NCBI RefSeq assembly: GCF_050003625.1
Contig: NC_134400.1
Location: forward strand, 66,296,126-66,360,125
Direction of reading: 5' to 3'
Source of the DNA: Haematobia irritans
Lineage: Eukaryota; Arthropoda; Insecta; Diptera; Muscidae
Length of the DNA: 64,000 nt
The translations under genes were made by a program, and so were the position numbers. Within the stretch, counting starts at the first letter, position 1; every line of letters begins with the position of its first letter. Shown here piece by piece: positions 48,525 through 62,027 of this stretch. The notes beneath the pieces are model-generated. The model was not told the DNA's origin. It made no database searches and saw only the letters and a program-made list of their open reading frames with translations.

Positions 48525-50449
48525 TACCTTAATGAATTTCATAAAAGCATACGTTTTACAATGGAAATAGAAGCACATACATAGAAGGACATACTACTAA
48601 TAAAAGAAAATGGAAAACTTATCACAGACTGGTATCAGAAAGATACAGCATCAGGAATAACAATGAACTTCTATTCCAATCATCCAAGATCCACGTTAAT
48701 AAATACGACAGAGTACTGACAATCAGCGATAATAAATTTCCTAAAAACAACAGGAAAATAATTTTCCACCAAAACTAATCAAAGAATTAATTTCATCATA
48801 CAAACCCTGCTTGGACAAAGAAAAGATAGAGAAAGAAAATTTTCAGATCCTTATCCTATGTACAAGGAATTTCAGAAAGGATTACAAACTCGAATATAGT
48901 AGACAGAAATAAAGTTAATATTGCACATAAAAATTACAATACTCTAACAAACATTTTCACAAAAACTAAAGACAAGACACCAGTTATGGAAACATCTAAT
49001 GTTATTTATCAAATAACATGCAATGGAGACAACAAAGAATCATGTGACAAAATGTATATTGGAACTACAAAAAATAAATTAAAAACAAGACTGTCGGGAC
49101 ACAAATCAAGTAACAAACTCCAAAGAACAGCGCTTGCAACACACTGTGGGACAACGAAACATCACCCGAACTTTGACGATGTGAGAGTATTGGAGAGAGA
49201 GAGAGAGAAGCAACAGCAAACGATTAACATTAGAAATGCTGTACATTAACAATGTACCAACTAGAGGTCTGCACAATTCCGTTTGTAAATGCAGAGTACA
49301 CGTGTACTTGCTACATGAGTACATCTATTTGAGAGATTCGCAAAACAATTGGTACACATTTTGATGAACACCAAAAGCCACGAGTAACTTCTTGTTGTTA
49401 CTCTGATGTCTTCACTACCAACAAACACATATTCCTCTTTCTCTCTTATAGAAGTGTACACAGAGTGATCACGTCGAGTATGTTGCGAGAACAAAACTTC
49501 ATAGAGTACTCCATGTACCACGTGCAGTTTCAGAAATACAAAACAACAGTTACTCTCCATAATATATGTTTTGGTTTGTTATAAAGAACGGCAAACGTTA
49601 AGGTAAGTGTGTGACATACATAAATATATGAAATATGTGACATACATACATATCTATGATTAATAATAATGGAAAGTTTTGCTTCGCACATAACTGAGAA
49701 GTACTTGTGGTACCACGTGAAGTGAAGAGAATCCATGTTGTACTTTTTCTCAAGTACTTACATTTTTATTGTTCCTTTTTTTCGGAACACATATTGTTTC
49801 GGATAAGTACTTGGTGGTATTTGACAAACAAGAGTTCTCTTCACTTCACTACTTGCGCTCTGAGAGAAGACAGTGTATGTACTATATTCGACAGCGAATT
49901 GCATACATGTAGTGAAAAGTTATTCGATGCAGACCTCTAGTACCAACAGAGAAGAGAATGAACTACAAATCAGACACAGATAACATTGCTCACATATTCA
50001 GACACATCATAAATAAGACAAGTAGATATACAAGTACTCAGCATCAGAGAAAGCAAGAGGGAAATCAGTGCAATAAAAGTAACAGACGAACGTAGTGATA
50101 CTACTCTAGTTTTAAGCTTTATGTATTGCTGTGGTTTTCCACTTGAATGTTTTGTATACGTAAGTGTATAATGAAATTCTTTTTGTATTTCCTGTTCTCC
50201 TGATACTTCTTGATATACATTTGTTAAAATCTTTAATTATTTAAGAAAAATTTTTGTAAACTAAAATCAATAGTAAACACTATAATTACTTGTAATTTGA
50301 AGAACATTTTTTTGATAAATAATTTACATGTTATGATTAAAATTATCAAATTATTTTTATTGTAGATCTACTTCTAATGAAGCAATTAATGTAATTGCGA
50401 AATAGTGAAGAATAAAGAAACCAATACATTCAAAAAAAAAAAAAAAAAA
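48525..50449 (+). mobile_element. Penelope-like element, forward copy (block 2), with hAT MITE
   Basis: It begins just after RT motifs (NEFHKSIRFTMEIEA), continues with broken linker sequence (NNELLFQSSKIHVNKYDRVL), and reaches an open frame at 48900-49249 with DKMYIGTTKNKLKTRLSGHK. A 678-bp MITE cuts it at 49262-49939. The 3' UTR resumes at 49948 and ends in an A run at 50431-50449. From about 49000 on it is nearly identical to block 1. Confidence 0.87.
49262..49939. mobile_element. hAT-type MITE, 678 bp, 8-bp target duplication
   Basis: Inverted ends TAGAGGTCTGCA (49262-49273 and 49928-49939). The duplication gtaccaac is at 49254-49261 and 49940-49947. Block 1 keeps the empty site (aatgtaccaacagagaag near 34573-34592). 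An 8-base duplication and TAGxG ends are typical of hAT transposons. No transposase is encoded. Confidence 0.95.
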
Positions 50450-51572
50450 GCTTGAATAATTATTATCTATTGAATAAATGAAAGATCGAATAAAATCAAA
50501 ATTTCTAGTTTTTTTTTTAATCAGGTCCATTTTAATTTAAGTTTGAGAGCTTTCACTGTATTATTAAATTTGAATGTATGAAAAATGTATTTTTCCCTTG
50601 AGCGCAGCGAAACATATGCTTGCAAGAATTTTCTCCCAAAGAAGATTGTGCCCAAAAAAATATTTCTGCCTAATTGCATGTTCCCTCACATTTTTCTCAC
50701 TTCCACGACATTTTAGTTCTTTTTCTGTAATACAAACAATGTTGAAGAAATTATGCAATTTTATGCATTTGTTAAATTCTACCTTTCGCCTGGATTGTGC
50801 CCAAAATGCCAAAATGATAAACAAAACACATATCCACACATACATAAAATACTGCTCTGTATATTCTCTTGATTCCGAATGTCTATTCTCTTTACTCCGA
50901 ATATCCAAATTAAAAAATTATTAGACTTAAGCATATCAGATCACAATGCTTCACAATGGACTGAATCTTAATCGGGCTGCCACTTTAACCTAATCTATAT
51001 CAAATTTTTGGCGAAGCCTTATGAACATACCAAGCGTATAGCCAAAACAAATGAACACATAAAACAGTTTTCCGAAACAACATACAAGCAGTTTTATAGA
51101 AATTGGGCTCTTTTGATTCTTTCGCTGTGTTCTTTTGATATATTTCGTCAACCCACCCTCCGTTTCCATCCCTATTTCTTTCTCTATAATCTTTCTCTCT
51201 CTGTCGCTCTCTGAATAAAATATCACAACATATATATGTTTACTCGAAATTTGTAAATTTATATATGTTTACATTCACACATATTATTTTTATGAAACAT
51301 TCATGTCCCAAACATAATATATTCTAACATATTATCATATGTGTCCCAAACATTTAACGCTACTTTAAAAACATTACATTTTTGCACTTAAATATATTGT
51401 GTTTGTGTTTTTTTACCTACATTGGCATCATCTTGTGGTGTGAAAACAAATCGAGACTTCCGAGGAGTAAGTCAAAACGTTCACAGAAAGGAAATTAAAA
51501 GATTAACTTTCCAAAGGGATCTTCATACTTTGGTTTTAAATATTTGTTATTGTATACACATATATCGAAGTA
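50450..51572 (+). repeat. Duplicated block 2: copy of 35086-36217
   Basis: Nearly identical to block 1, including the LINE-tail insertion (about 50948-50996) and the caaacat-rich part. The offset to block 1 is about 15,355 bases. Confidence 0.8.
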
Positions 51573-53646
51573 TCCCTGTAGGAAATTGAGGTGACTTTAA
51601 GTTAATAAATTGTTAGTCATAACTGAGTCATAGGTGACTCAAAACCTAACTCATTTCCCATGTAAATTCCTATTCAGTTTTAACACGTGTTGTCATTGGA
51701 ACGAGTTAGTCCTCACTCAACCCCGCATAAGCTTCAGCTAACCAAAAGTTAGTTCAAAGTGAGTTAGATTTAGGCTGATAAAATATGAGCATACTATGAG
51801 TTAGCTCCTATCTGATTAGTTTATGGTGAGCACTTTGTGGATAATAAAATATTTTGTTTTTGTTTTATTATTTTTGACTCATTTTATTTTTAATTAATTA
51901 AAAAAAAAATAATTCAGATTTTTTAAAATTATTTTACAATAAATAAAATATAACGTAAATAAAAATTCGGGTAATATTAATTTAGTTCATCTTGTCTTGA
52001 TTTTGAGTGTTGTCTTAATTTTCTCGTTTAACTCAGAGGGAGTTGTACCTACTTTTGTAATGACGGACACTGAATGGAAGTGGCATTCGTCAGTGAAGTC
52101 TAAAAGGCTTAAGTGTATTTCCCTATATCTTCGTCTTCAAACAGCCATTTAATACTTTTATTCAAAGTTTCCATTTATTCCGTCACTGATAATGATGGTT
52201 TCTAGTGGAAAAAAATGAAAGTTTAATTACTAAATTGCATTTTAATTGTGCATTTATATGTTACTTACCGCTATCCATGACAAAAAATTACAAAAGTTCT
52301 CTGAAATTACAAGCTAAATTGAAACAAATATAAAAAGCCAAATCGAAATTGACAGTTATAGAAGTCAATACATATTTTTTGTTTGTTTATTTGAATTGTT
52401 TCCAAGACTTTACTTCACTTAAATATGAATCAGCTTAGAGTGAGCGAAAAGGTAACTCATTGCTGATCGAGAAAAAGTGAGTTTTGGAAAAATTCAAATG
52501 TCTCAAGACTGCATAAATATTGAGTTACCCAGCAAAAAAATTGGAAGTTGTTCCACAAACATTTCTTTTAAAGCCCATCCCAGAATCCCCCATCGAGTTT
52601 TTTCAACTTCCGATGCACTCCTTTTGGACAAGTCCATAAACATTTCTTCTAAAGCGCATCGTGGGATCCCCCAATAATTTTTTTCCACTTCCGATGCAGT
52701 CCTTTTGGACAAGTGCACAAACATTTCTTCTAAAGCGCATCTTGGGATCCCCCAATGATTTTTTTCTACTTCTGATGCAGTCCTTGTGGACAAATATTAG
52801 ATAGAACGCAATCAGGCTATTTTAAGTACACATTTTGTATAATTAAATTTTATAAATAAATATATATAAATTAATAAAAAAAAGTAAAAAAATAATAAAA
52901 AAAAAATTAATTTCATCCACGCTGGGATTTGAACCTGTGCCGTTTGACTTTTTCACTTCCATGGAAGTTCTTTTGAGAAGGTTTTGCAAATTACGAGAAT
53001 TTTTAATTGTTTTGTTGATTTTTAAAGGAAAAAATATATATTTATATGAAAATATATGCCGAAAATAAAAACGATGCATGACATAAAAAAATAATATTTT
53101 AGAAAAATATTTGATAAAAAAATTGCCGCTGGTGAGATTTGAACCTGCGTTTCTTATTTTTTCGTTCATACTAATAAAGAACATCTCGAGAAGCAATTAG
53201 AATGTTATTCCTTGGTGTCGTATGATGATATCACAAACATTTGAATTGACCTTTCGACGCTTTATGTTCAATGGCGTTTGTGGCTGAGTGTGCTAAGGCG
53301 TTCTGTTATGGTGCCGGCAAACTCAGGTTCAACCTCCGGTCGGAGCGAAAAAGTTTTTCAAATTGTAAAAATTAGATAATAGGAAAATAATTGTGTAATA
53401 AAACATATTGATGAAAAAAAAAGTGAAATTGGAAAAAAAAGTGAAATTCGCTTTTTAAATTTCTTCATTCAAATTAACTTCCAGGGCACAACTTCTAAAG
53501 CGATGCAAAGGATCCAAAAAGGGAGTACTTCCGTTCTATGACAAGCCCATGTAAAATTCATTGGAGATGATCCAAGTTTGCACTACTTCCGGATCACAGA
53601 TTGGGGATCCAAACTACATTTTTGGAAGCTCATTTTTTGTTGGGTA
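51573..53646. mobile_element. Block 2: foldback element left part with CCCAGC MITE
   Basis: The left end tccctgtagg is at 51573. Relative to block 1 there is an extra ~340 bases at about 51969-52316 and one extra ~80-base unit (cttttggacaagt... cccccaataa) at about 52620-52705. The nested CCCAGC MITE is 52528-53644 with TA on both sides, including the tRNA-like modules (about 52928, 53135 and 53272-53346). After the MITE a CATATG-family element follows instead of the foldback right end. Confidence 0.75.
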
Positions 53647-54617
53647 CACGCTCACAAAAAATCGCTTTTGTAACATATACTCCCAAACATATTTTGCTTC
53701 AAGCATATATATTTTTGGGTATAGCCCAAATATTTATATGTTTGATCTCTTCCAATATATAATATGTTTGAAAGCATATTGGTCTAAACAATATATGTTT
53801 GGGTAGTCTAAGTTCCAAACATTTTGTATTTTTGCATCCAAATTCAATAATGTTGTCTTCCAAAAAACAATATGTTATTATGTGAACATATATGTTTGGA
53901 AGCATTTTGCACCCACAAATATTATATGATTAAAAAAATTCTCCCAAATAATATTGTGCTCAAATTTTATTTATTTATTTATATATTTACAATCATAATG
54001 AATTATGAAAATAAACAGGTAATATAGGTGCTAACAACATAGGTTTTCGACCTGAATGCTCAAAATTTTGTTTCTGCCCAATTGTATATTCCCCCACATC
54101 TTTCTCACTTCCACGAGATTTTTTAGTTCTTAGCACCTTTTTCTGTAATACAAACATTGTAGAAGAAATTATTCAATTGTATGATTTTTTTATTTTAATT
54201 TTACCTTTTGCCGGACGGGGATTCGAACAGCGGACCACACAGTTTGTAAGGATCAAAGAAGTAGCTGATCAATTGCCCAAGGAAAAATAAAATGTTAATT
54301 TTGTAAAAACAAGCAACAACCACCAACTTAATTCAATATCGCTCCCTGTTAAATAGCGCTCCAAGCTACTAAACACATATATGTCTATAGGCTATTTCTA
54401 AATTAATATATGTTTGCATCCAAGCATATTATATTTACAAACATTTTATGTCCCAAACATAATATGTTCTAACATATTAACATATATGTCCCAAACATGT
54501 TATGCTAGTTTATGAACATTATATGCTTGCACTCAAAAATATTGTGTTTAAAAATTTGTGTTCCAAACATATAATGTTTATAGCCAAACATATGAAAAAT
54601 AGTCTTTTTCATCCGTG
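53647..54617. mobile_element. CATATG-family MITE, long form, TA on both sides
   Basis: It runs from cacgctcacaaaaaatcgct to gtctttttcatccgtg, with TA at 53645-53646 and 54618-54619. It is inserted at the right-hand TA of the CCCAGC MITE: after it the sequence tagctaa resumes as in block 1. It contains a minus-strand B-box-like motif (ttcgaatccccgt, near 54216-54232). Confidence 0.75.
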
Positions 54618-54620
54618 TAG

Positions 54621-55489
<869 letters not shown>

Positions 55490-56365
55490 ATGACTGTCGC
55501 GCCTCAAAATTTAATCTCTGCACTTCCTGGGAGCAAATTTCCTTTTCATTGGCCTCATTGTGATCAGGAGCCATTACTCTGCGTACGAGTCGGCGACGAT
55601 GACTGTAATCGATGGTCAAGTGGATTGCCTGTAAATGAAGCGAAGAGCTTATACATCAACCTGAGAAATGAAATAGGAGAAATGACATTTCTGCGCTTAG
55701 AAGTAATTCTTCATGGTGGCACCTACATTTTAAATTTTACTGATGCTCACACATTGCCACCTCCAATACGGATTGACAATTTTTCTGAAGTATCCATACA
55801 CTTTTCGCAGAAAGGTACTGACCCAATTTGGAGGACAAATGTTAAACCACTATCGTCACTAGCTTACGTTGTTGATGATCCATTGGGTTCTCAAATGATA
55901 AAAATTGAAGCTCCTGGTGGTAATACTATAGAATATCCACTCAATAACACTGATATGGCAAAGAGCATAACGTACGCCAATTTTATTTATATTGGATTTA
56001 AGGAAACTTTCCGTGCTACGATGTCTGATTGTAACAGCGGCAGTGTAAGCATAGAAGCCCAGCAACTAGTACTGGGCGTGAAAGATAAAAAAGTAATAAT
56101 CTCCACCAAATGCACGGGAGATCGTTCTCAGCTATGGCTAATGAATACATATGGTCAGTTAGAACATGAAGGTTCATCTCCACCATCCGAACATTTGAAA
56201 ATGACCCACGCTACTCCACGACTAGTTTTAGATGTTGAAAAGCCTCCTAACCCCACCGAATACACGAAGTTAGTAGTGCGCCCTCAAAATAACCAAAGAG
56301 TTACAACGCAAACTTGGCGTTTTGAAAAGGGACGGCTGATGTGTCATGCAAACATGTGTGTACAG
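55490..56365 (+). CDS. Vps13D: Vps13D-like exon: SHR-BD continuation and ricin-like trefoil
   Basis: An 876-base exon (292 codons, phase 0 at both ends), from acceptor tcatag to donor acag|gtaaag. The first half continues the VPS13 adaptor-binding region: SALPGSKFPFHWPHCDQEPL, LPVNEAKSLYINLRNE, PPPIRIDNFSEVSIHF and VDDPLGSQMIKIEAPGG. The second half (about 55990-56365) reads as a beta-trefoil with two Q-x-W-type motifs (RSQLWLMN and TQTWRFEKGRLMC). A ricin-like insert in this place is characteristic of VPS13D, not VPS13A/B/C. The apparent Met at the start is internal. There are no stops or frameshifts, unlike everything around it, so the gene is under constraint. The next exon is not in view. 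Confidence 0.9.
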
Positions 56366-56426
56366 GTAAAGTAATAGAAACAGTTTTTTAGATAATAAAA
56401 ATTTAATGTCCCTCGTGGTCCTACTA

Positions 56427-57014
56427 CACTGAAAAAAGCGTACCCGGTTCCAAAGATTTTGTCTTTACACAAATGAATGTGGTATTGATTCCGAGCCAAA
56501 GAAGCGGATAATTGAAGTAAGGATACATTTAAGACACAATTCTCTTTTAAATTTGAGTTTTTACTCTAGGAAACAAATTTAAATTTATTTGTTTTTCAAC
56601 TTTTTTCCTCGGGAGCTATGGAAGTCCTTTTGAAACGTGTTACGATAACTTAAATTTCCAAATTCAGATTTGACTTCAAGTAAAAATTATGCTGTGTTTC
56701 ATGTAAAAAAGTCTTCAAAGTAAAGTATTGAAAAATATCGCCTAATTTTTTAAAGACAATTTCATTAATTTTGAGGAAATCTTCACAATTATTATAGACA
56801 AGTTGACCTTATTCCAATAAAATTTTCTTTCATTTAAGATACCCATTTTTAAGTCGAATCACTAAATCACTAAGGACAAAACTACTTATCTTTTCTCGAG
56901 TGTTGGACAAGGAAAAAACTAAACTAAATATTAGAAACCGTATATGCTAAAAAAACCCTATTCGTATTTTAAGGACATGAAATCTTTAGCCTCACGACAA
57001 TATTTTTTTCAGTG
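56427..57014. mobile_element. MITE with CACTGAAAAAA ends, 588 bp
   Basis: Left end cactgaaaaaagcgtacccg and the complement of the right end (cactgaaaaaaatattgtcg) are related, both followed by an aaagatttt-like stretch at about 30 bases. It lies just inside the intron that follows the Vps13D exon. No coding capacity and no clear target duplication. Confidence 0.6.
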
Positions 57015-58653
57015 CACAGTGCTATTGGCCAATCCCCTCTGGCCGGTGCTATTCTCATATCTTCTGCTGCTGAATTACTCTACCCAGACGTCGAAATCAG
57101 GTCCAAACATCCTTTGGTTGTTTGGTGCCGTTGATCTCAATTGTAGTGAGATCGGTGATAAAGAATGTCGCTCTATCAAGCTTGAGATGTTAGAGGCTGG
57201 TATTAAGTTCGCATTATCGCACTATAAATGCATTTTCAGGGTTATTTCTCTATAATAATTCATTTTAAAGAAAATAAACTATTTCTATATTTTTTCTTTG
57301 TGTCATTCCTCTTCAAGTTATAAAAAAAGTGCCTTTGGTGACAAATGTTCTATCATCCCTTCTTTCTGGGTTCGAGAGGATCGTCGCTTGATTTATCTCA
57401 CGATTCTGTTCCCAGATTGTGCCTCCACTGCGAATCCGCCGCTTATGCCTGGATTTGGGACTCACCTGGGGTTAGAGCACGACCGAAGAATCGGCTTCGG
57501 CATTCTGTCAAAAATTGATAAACGGCCTTCGGCGTCAAGAGGCCGATTAACCCAAGCCGGAGCATATAGAATAATTTATTTCATATCGAATTGTCCCAGT
57601 GTTGAATTTGTTTCAGTCAAAATACCCTGTACAAATAAAACGTAACAAAATTTATAAAAAAAATCTGTTATACTCTGTTCACCGAAAAAAAAGTTTACTA
57701 TTTTTTATGAAAAATGAACTAAACCATAGTAAGAATGACCATGATTTGGCGACAAAGATTTTTTCATCTAGATAAGTTCATGAATTTCTTATAAATTAGT
57801 TCATGTATTGCATCGTATTTTAATTCATTATTACTATGCTGTGGAAAGAATATACTTAAACTCATTCAAAATATTCCTGCTATCCGGAATAATTAACAAT
57901 TTTTTTTGGAAACCTGTATTAAGAATTGGTTTGAAATAAACTGTTTGTCAGTATAATTTTCAAAAAAAAAAAAAGTAGAGAAATTGAGGAATTAAAGGTA
58001 CAACAAGCCTTTATTCAACTAAGAAATTTCCTATAACCACCAGTATTTTATTTCAAAAAATTATTATAAATTATTATTAATAAAGGAAATATTTTTATTC
58101 GTACGTTGGATGCAGTTACTTGTCGGAAGTTAGTAATTGCTTCTTCAAAAGAGTAATATTCTATGTTATTAGGACGAAACTAATTAATTTAAATTTCCAT
58201 GTTTTCTATCCATATGAAAGATATATGTGGCATAAGTTGCTATATTCATTGAATTGTTGTCCAATTTCATCGATTTTGGCTAACTTTTGTTGGGCGGATT
58301 TGTCTTATGAGCATCTGAAATTGCAAAGTTATACCAAATATAAGAAAAAATATCAAATTCTATCGTTCATATTGATTTTTAACTTACGGTTTTCAAGTGT
58401 ATTTCCTAGAGCCAATCAGCACCTGCAAGTGAAAAAATTATTTTTAATAAATTGAAATTTTGGTTTTATTAAAAACGGAAAAATACCGTTTATAGAAAAA
58501 CCTACCATATTGAAAAATCCATCCAGTAGGTACATTATTGGAATCATATCCATGGACTAATGGGACGTTATTGAAATTATTCTCAGAATATATTTGAAAT
58601 AAAAAATATTATAAAATTAGACATAATTTCCACTTGTCAGTATAGCATATTTA
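57015..58653. other. No assigned gene; GC-richer ORF-like remnants
   Basis: 57015-57240 and 57335-57640 are less AT-rich than their surroundings and read as peptide-like fragments (SAIGQSPLAGAILISSAAEL; CLHCESAAYAWIWDSPG) with stops between. They may be an old transposon or gene remnant; I do not recognise it. The remainder to 58653 is AT-rich and unassigned. Confidence 0.4.
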
Positions 58654-58870
58654 AGGTGGATATTAAGTTCGAGTTTAGCGGCTAAATCACAATTTGCATG
58701 ATAAGTTTTCTTTAATAATCCATTAGAAAAAATAATCTTTATAAAAAACTTGGTTTGGGCTATTCTCCATCAAGTTATATTTAAATTTGTATCGAAGACG
58801 TATAATTTTATACTTTTCTTAGTGATTTATTTTTAATTTTAGCGGCTAAACTCGAACTTAGTACTCACCT
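58654..58870. mobile_element. MITE, 217 bp, with ~33-bp inverted ends
   Basis: Left end aggtggatattaagttcgag continuing tttagcggctaaa; the right end is its complement with four differences (aggtgagtactaagttcgag, tttagccgctaaa). The interior is AT-rich without a frame. No target duplication is clear. Confidence 0.82.
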
Positions 58871-60368
58871 GTAGGAATTGCTGTAACATAAAAAATATAG
58901 ATTAAAAAACTGGTTGCATCTCCAACCTGTGATCCAGATGTAGAATAAATATAGACCATCCTATCACCACTCATGTTGTATATTTTTCATGTAAATCAAT
59001 TAAAAATCCGCACTAATTTTAAACTATTAACAGAAATATACAGTTCCTTAAACTGTTATTTGTTTTTATCAATAAAAAGCGTTTTTGATTTCTCTAACAT
59101 CGCATCATTCACTTCTCAGTTTCTAAAATGTTTCGAAATAAATGTATGTTCATTAATAAACACCAATACCGCACGTACAATTTTGCAAATTAAATCCACG
59201 TGTCACAAATTGTCATAAAGGATACATACCTGCCGTAAAGAAAAACAACTCCACACACACACACGATCCCTTTCTGATCTCGCTATTGCAAGAAAACAAC
59301 TCTCATCGCAAAAGATATCAACAACACAAGGAACATTCCATTGTCTCTAGAATCAAAACAACCAACAACAGCATCAATGACGCAATAACAAACACAAACA
59401 ATCATACGTGATATACACAAAATGTCTCTAAAAACTCCCTCACGTGATGCAATGATTTCATTACTCTCTTCTCACTTCATTTTCCAGTACCACGTTTATT
59501 GATTAGTTGGAATTCTATCTATAGATTAAGGTAAAATATGTACCAAACTTATGAGGAATCTATAAAAAATGATATACACCCGTCAAGGATTATATTAACT
59601 ACTTTTTATTCTACTTTATCTAAAATTTTCAATGTGAGGAAAAACACTCCAACTTATAATAAAAAGGGAAATAGTCTGTAGGTAGCCATCATACGAATCG
59701 GTAATGTCGTTAAGTTAATTTTTACTACAATTTTTTTTTCCATACAAAATTTTTTCTTAGTAAATTGTCCAAATTTTGTAGTAAGATTTTTATATTGCCC
59801 ATGTATTTTTATAATAGAATCAACGATGCATTAACTACTGTGTTGGAAATTTATTTAAGGAAAAATCCTTCCCATTTCGTAGTTAGTGAACTAAAAAACA
59901 TTTACTGAATTTTTATAAGTTTTTCTTTAGCTTAGTTAATTTTCGTTGTGGTTACGAAAAATTAACTATATTACAGTAAATTTGTTGAACTATGTGGAAG
60001 TTAAAATGGCCATTAAATTTACAAGACACTTTTTTTTTCTGTGTTTAACGAGGCAAACTTAATTAGAAATAAGAAAAAAATGAATTAGCTGAATAAAATT
60101 ATTTTAATGGCTCTTACCTCCGGGGCGCAAACCAACAACCACTTGAGCATTAGAGACCGAAGCGGTAAGCGTCAACGACTTCTTTAACCAATAAACCAAC
60201 ACCATACTAAATTGAAATCTTTTTGCGTCTTTTTCGTTACTTCATGCTTGGGAAATTTTCTGTGACAACTTATAAGACACGCATTAATTTACAGTCTACT
60301 GTTTAAAAAATCTCACAGTTGTACAAAATCTTTGTTTGTCTTTATAATATCTAACAACTGAATTTTCA
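58871..60368. other. No recognised gene
   Basis: AT-rich intronic or intergenic DNA. 59240-59500 is less AT-rich (aacaacaa, caca repeats). A minus-strand stretch at about 60115-60185 ends in ggag|gtaaga and looks like a short exon, but nothing identifies it. Confidence 0.45.
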
Positions 60369-60445
60369 CCACTGTGGTATCACAATGGACTGAATAGTCT
60401 AAGTGAGCCTGATACATCGGGCTGCCACATAACCTAATCTAACCT
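60369..60445 (+). mobile_element. SINE tail-only insertion, 77 bp, 13-bp target duplication
   Basis: The insert is bracketed by aactgaattttca (60356-60368 and 60446-60458). It holds only the SINE/LINE shared tail and short CCTAA-type units. The form gcctgatacatcgggctgcc is the SINE version, not the LINE version. It is a severely 5'-truncated SINE. Confidence 0.92.
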
Positions 60446-60711
60446 AACTGAATTTTCAAGTCTAAAAAGTCAGTTAGTTCCAAAAGAATATTATGAGTCA
60501 TGGACTAAATTACCTTTTGTTTTTGATTTTATAACTATGTTGAATAAAATACGCTAATATTGAACTAGAACACACCAAATTTCTTCAATTTAAAATTTCA
60601 GGAAAATAATCGACTTCGGCCAATTATTGCTTTTTTGATGGATTATTCATAAAGCTGTTCATGTATAAACAAATTCCAGTTTAAAATCCGAATTATAACA
60701 GACACTTTATA

Positions 60712-61166
60712 CACCCTCAAAAAAAAAAATTGCTTCTTTAACATATACTCCCAAACACATTTTGCTTCAAGCGTATATATTTTCAGGATTGGTCCAAACA
60801 AATTATTGTTTGTATTAATCAAACATATTATGCTTCACCTTAAGGCATGAAATTTTCTTTGTATGGATATATTTTTAAGGTGCCAATTGGTTACTTCCAT
60901 TATTTTACTTGCAGCATACTCTCTAGGTCTCTCTTTCTAAACACATATATGTTTATAGGCTATTTCCAAATTAATATATGTTTGCATCTAAGTATATTAT
61001 ATTTACAAACATTTTATGTCCTAAACATAATATGTTCTAACATATTAACATATATGTCCCAAACATGTTATATGCTTGCACTTAAAAATATTGTGTTAAA
61101 AAATTTGAGTTCCAAACATATAATTTTTACACCCATACATATGAAAAACAGTCTTTTTCGTCCGTG
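60712..61166. mobile_element. CATATG-family MITE, complete 455-bp copy
   Basis: From caccctcaaaaaaaaaaatt to gtctttttcgtccgtg, with TA on both sides (60710-60711 and 61167-61168). The interior is full of caaacata/tatgtttg phrases. No transposase. It serves as the reference copy for 25885, 53647 and 63851. Confidence 0.8.
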
Positions 61167-61168
61167 TA

Positions 61169-62027
61169 ATTAAATGGGATTTCTTAATTCCAAAAACAAC
61201 AAAAAAGCTTTAAACTAATAATGCAAATCCTTAAAAATGGTATTAGCCTATATTTGAAGCGTTTTTATCTTAGATTCATTATATCAGTTGATTTCTTTAA
61301 AATAAACATGTTTTTGTTTACTAATTAAATTTTCTTCAAAGACCTCCGACTTCAATAGAGGTACGCAAACTTCCAAAATGTGTCTCCTAAATTTATTGAA
61401 ACAATTTTTTTTGAAGCAAAGATTATAAACTTTCTTTTAATTATATTGTCATTATTTTAAAAGAATTTTCCCTTAATATTGTATAAATTGCGTTTACTAA
61501 AATTTAGGTTGCATAATCTTCCATTTTAGGTCAATATTAGTTCAATTTGTCCTGGGGAAAATCACAAAGAAATTTTATAAGTTCATCTTAAAGAGATTAA
61601 ACTCAAATTAAAGTCATGATTAGTGTAGAAACAAATATTTATATAATTATTAGAAAACTCGGCGAACCGACTTTTGCTAGCTTCATTTTACGTAACATTT
61701 CGTTTGGTGATTAAAAGATGAAGAAAACATTTTTATTTTGTTTTATATTTGAAAAGAAAAAATTTTATTTCATTTCACAACCTGGCAACTCCAGAGAGTT
61801 CAAAAACTCTGTTGGATAATATACTACATCATCGGGATTTCTTAATCAACGGATTTCTATGTTACCAAATCTCCAGTAATTTTTGATTAAATGGTGAAAT
61901 TCGGTGCGTGTACATCATTATTCTTAGCGGCGAGAATTAGTCGTTGACTTAACTAAGAATAATTCTAATAATTCTCACTAATGTTTGGGAAAACATATTC
62001 AATAAGAGCTAATTGAGAGTCTACTAA
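61169..62027. other. No recognised gene or element
   Basis: AT-rich unassigned DNA between a MITE and the Helitron relic. Confidence 0.5.

Noticed and set aside
58973..59218. 81-codon frame and neighbours at 58120-58455
   Set aside because: AT-driven composition with no domain. They do not match the expected continuation of Vps13D.
60100..60190. tRNA-like or exon-like stretch on the minus strand
   Set aside because: There is a weak A-box-like tggttaaag, but no B box and no pairing acceptor arms. The ggag|gtaaga donor alone is not enough.
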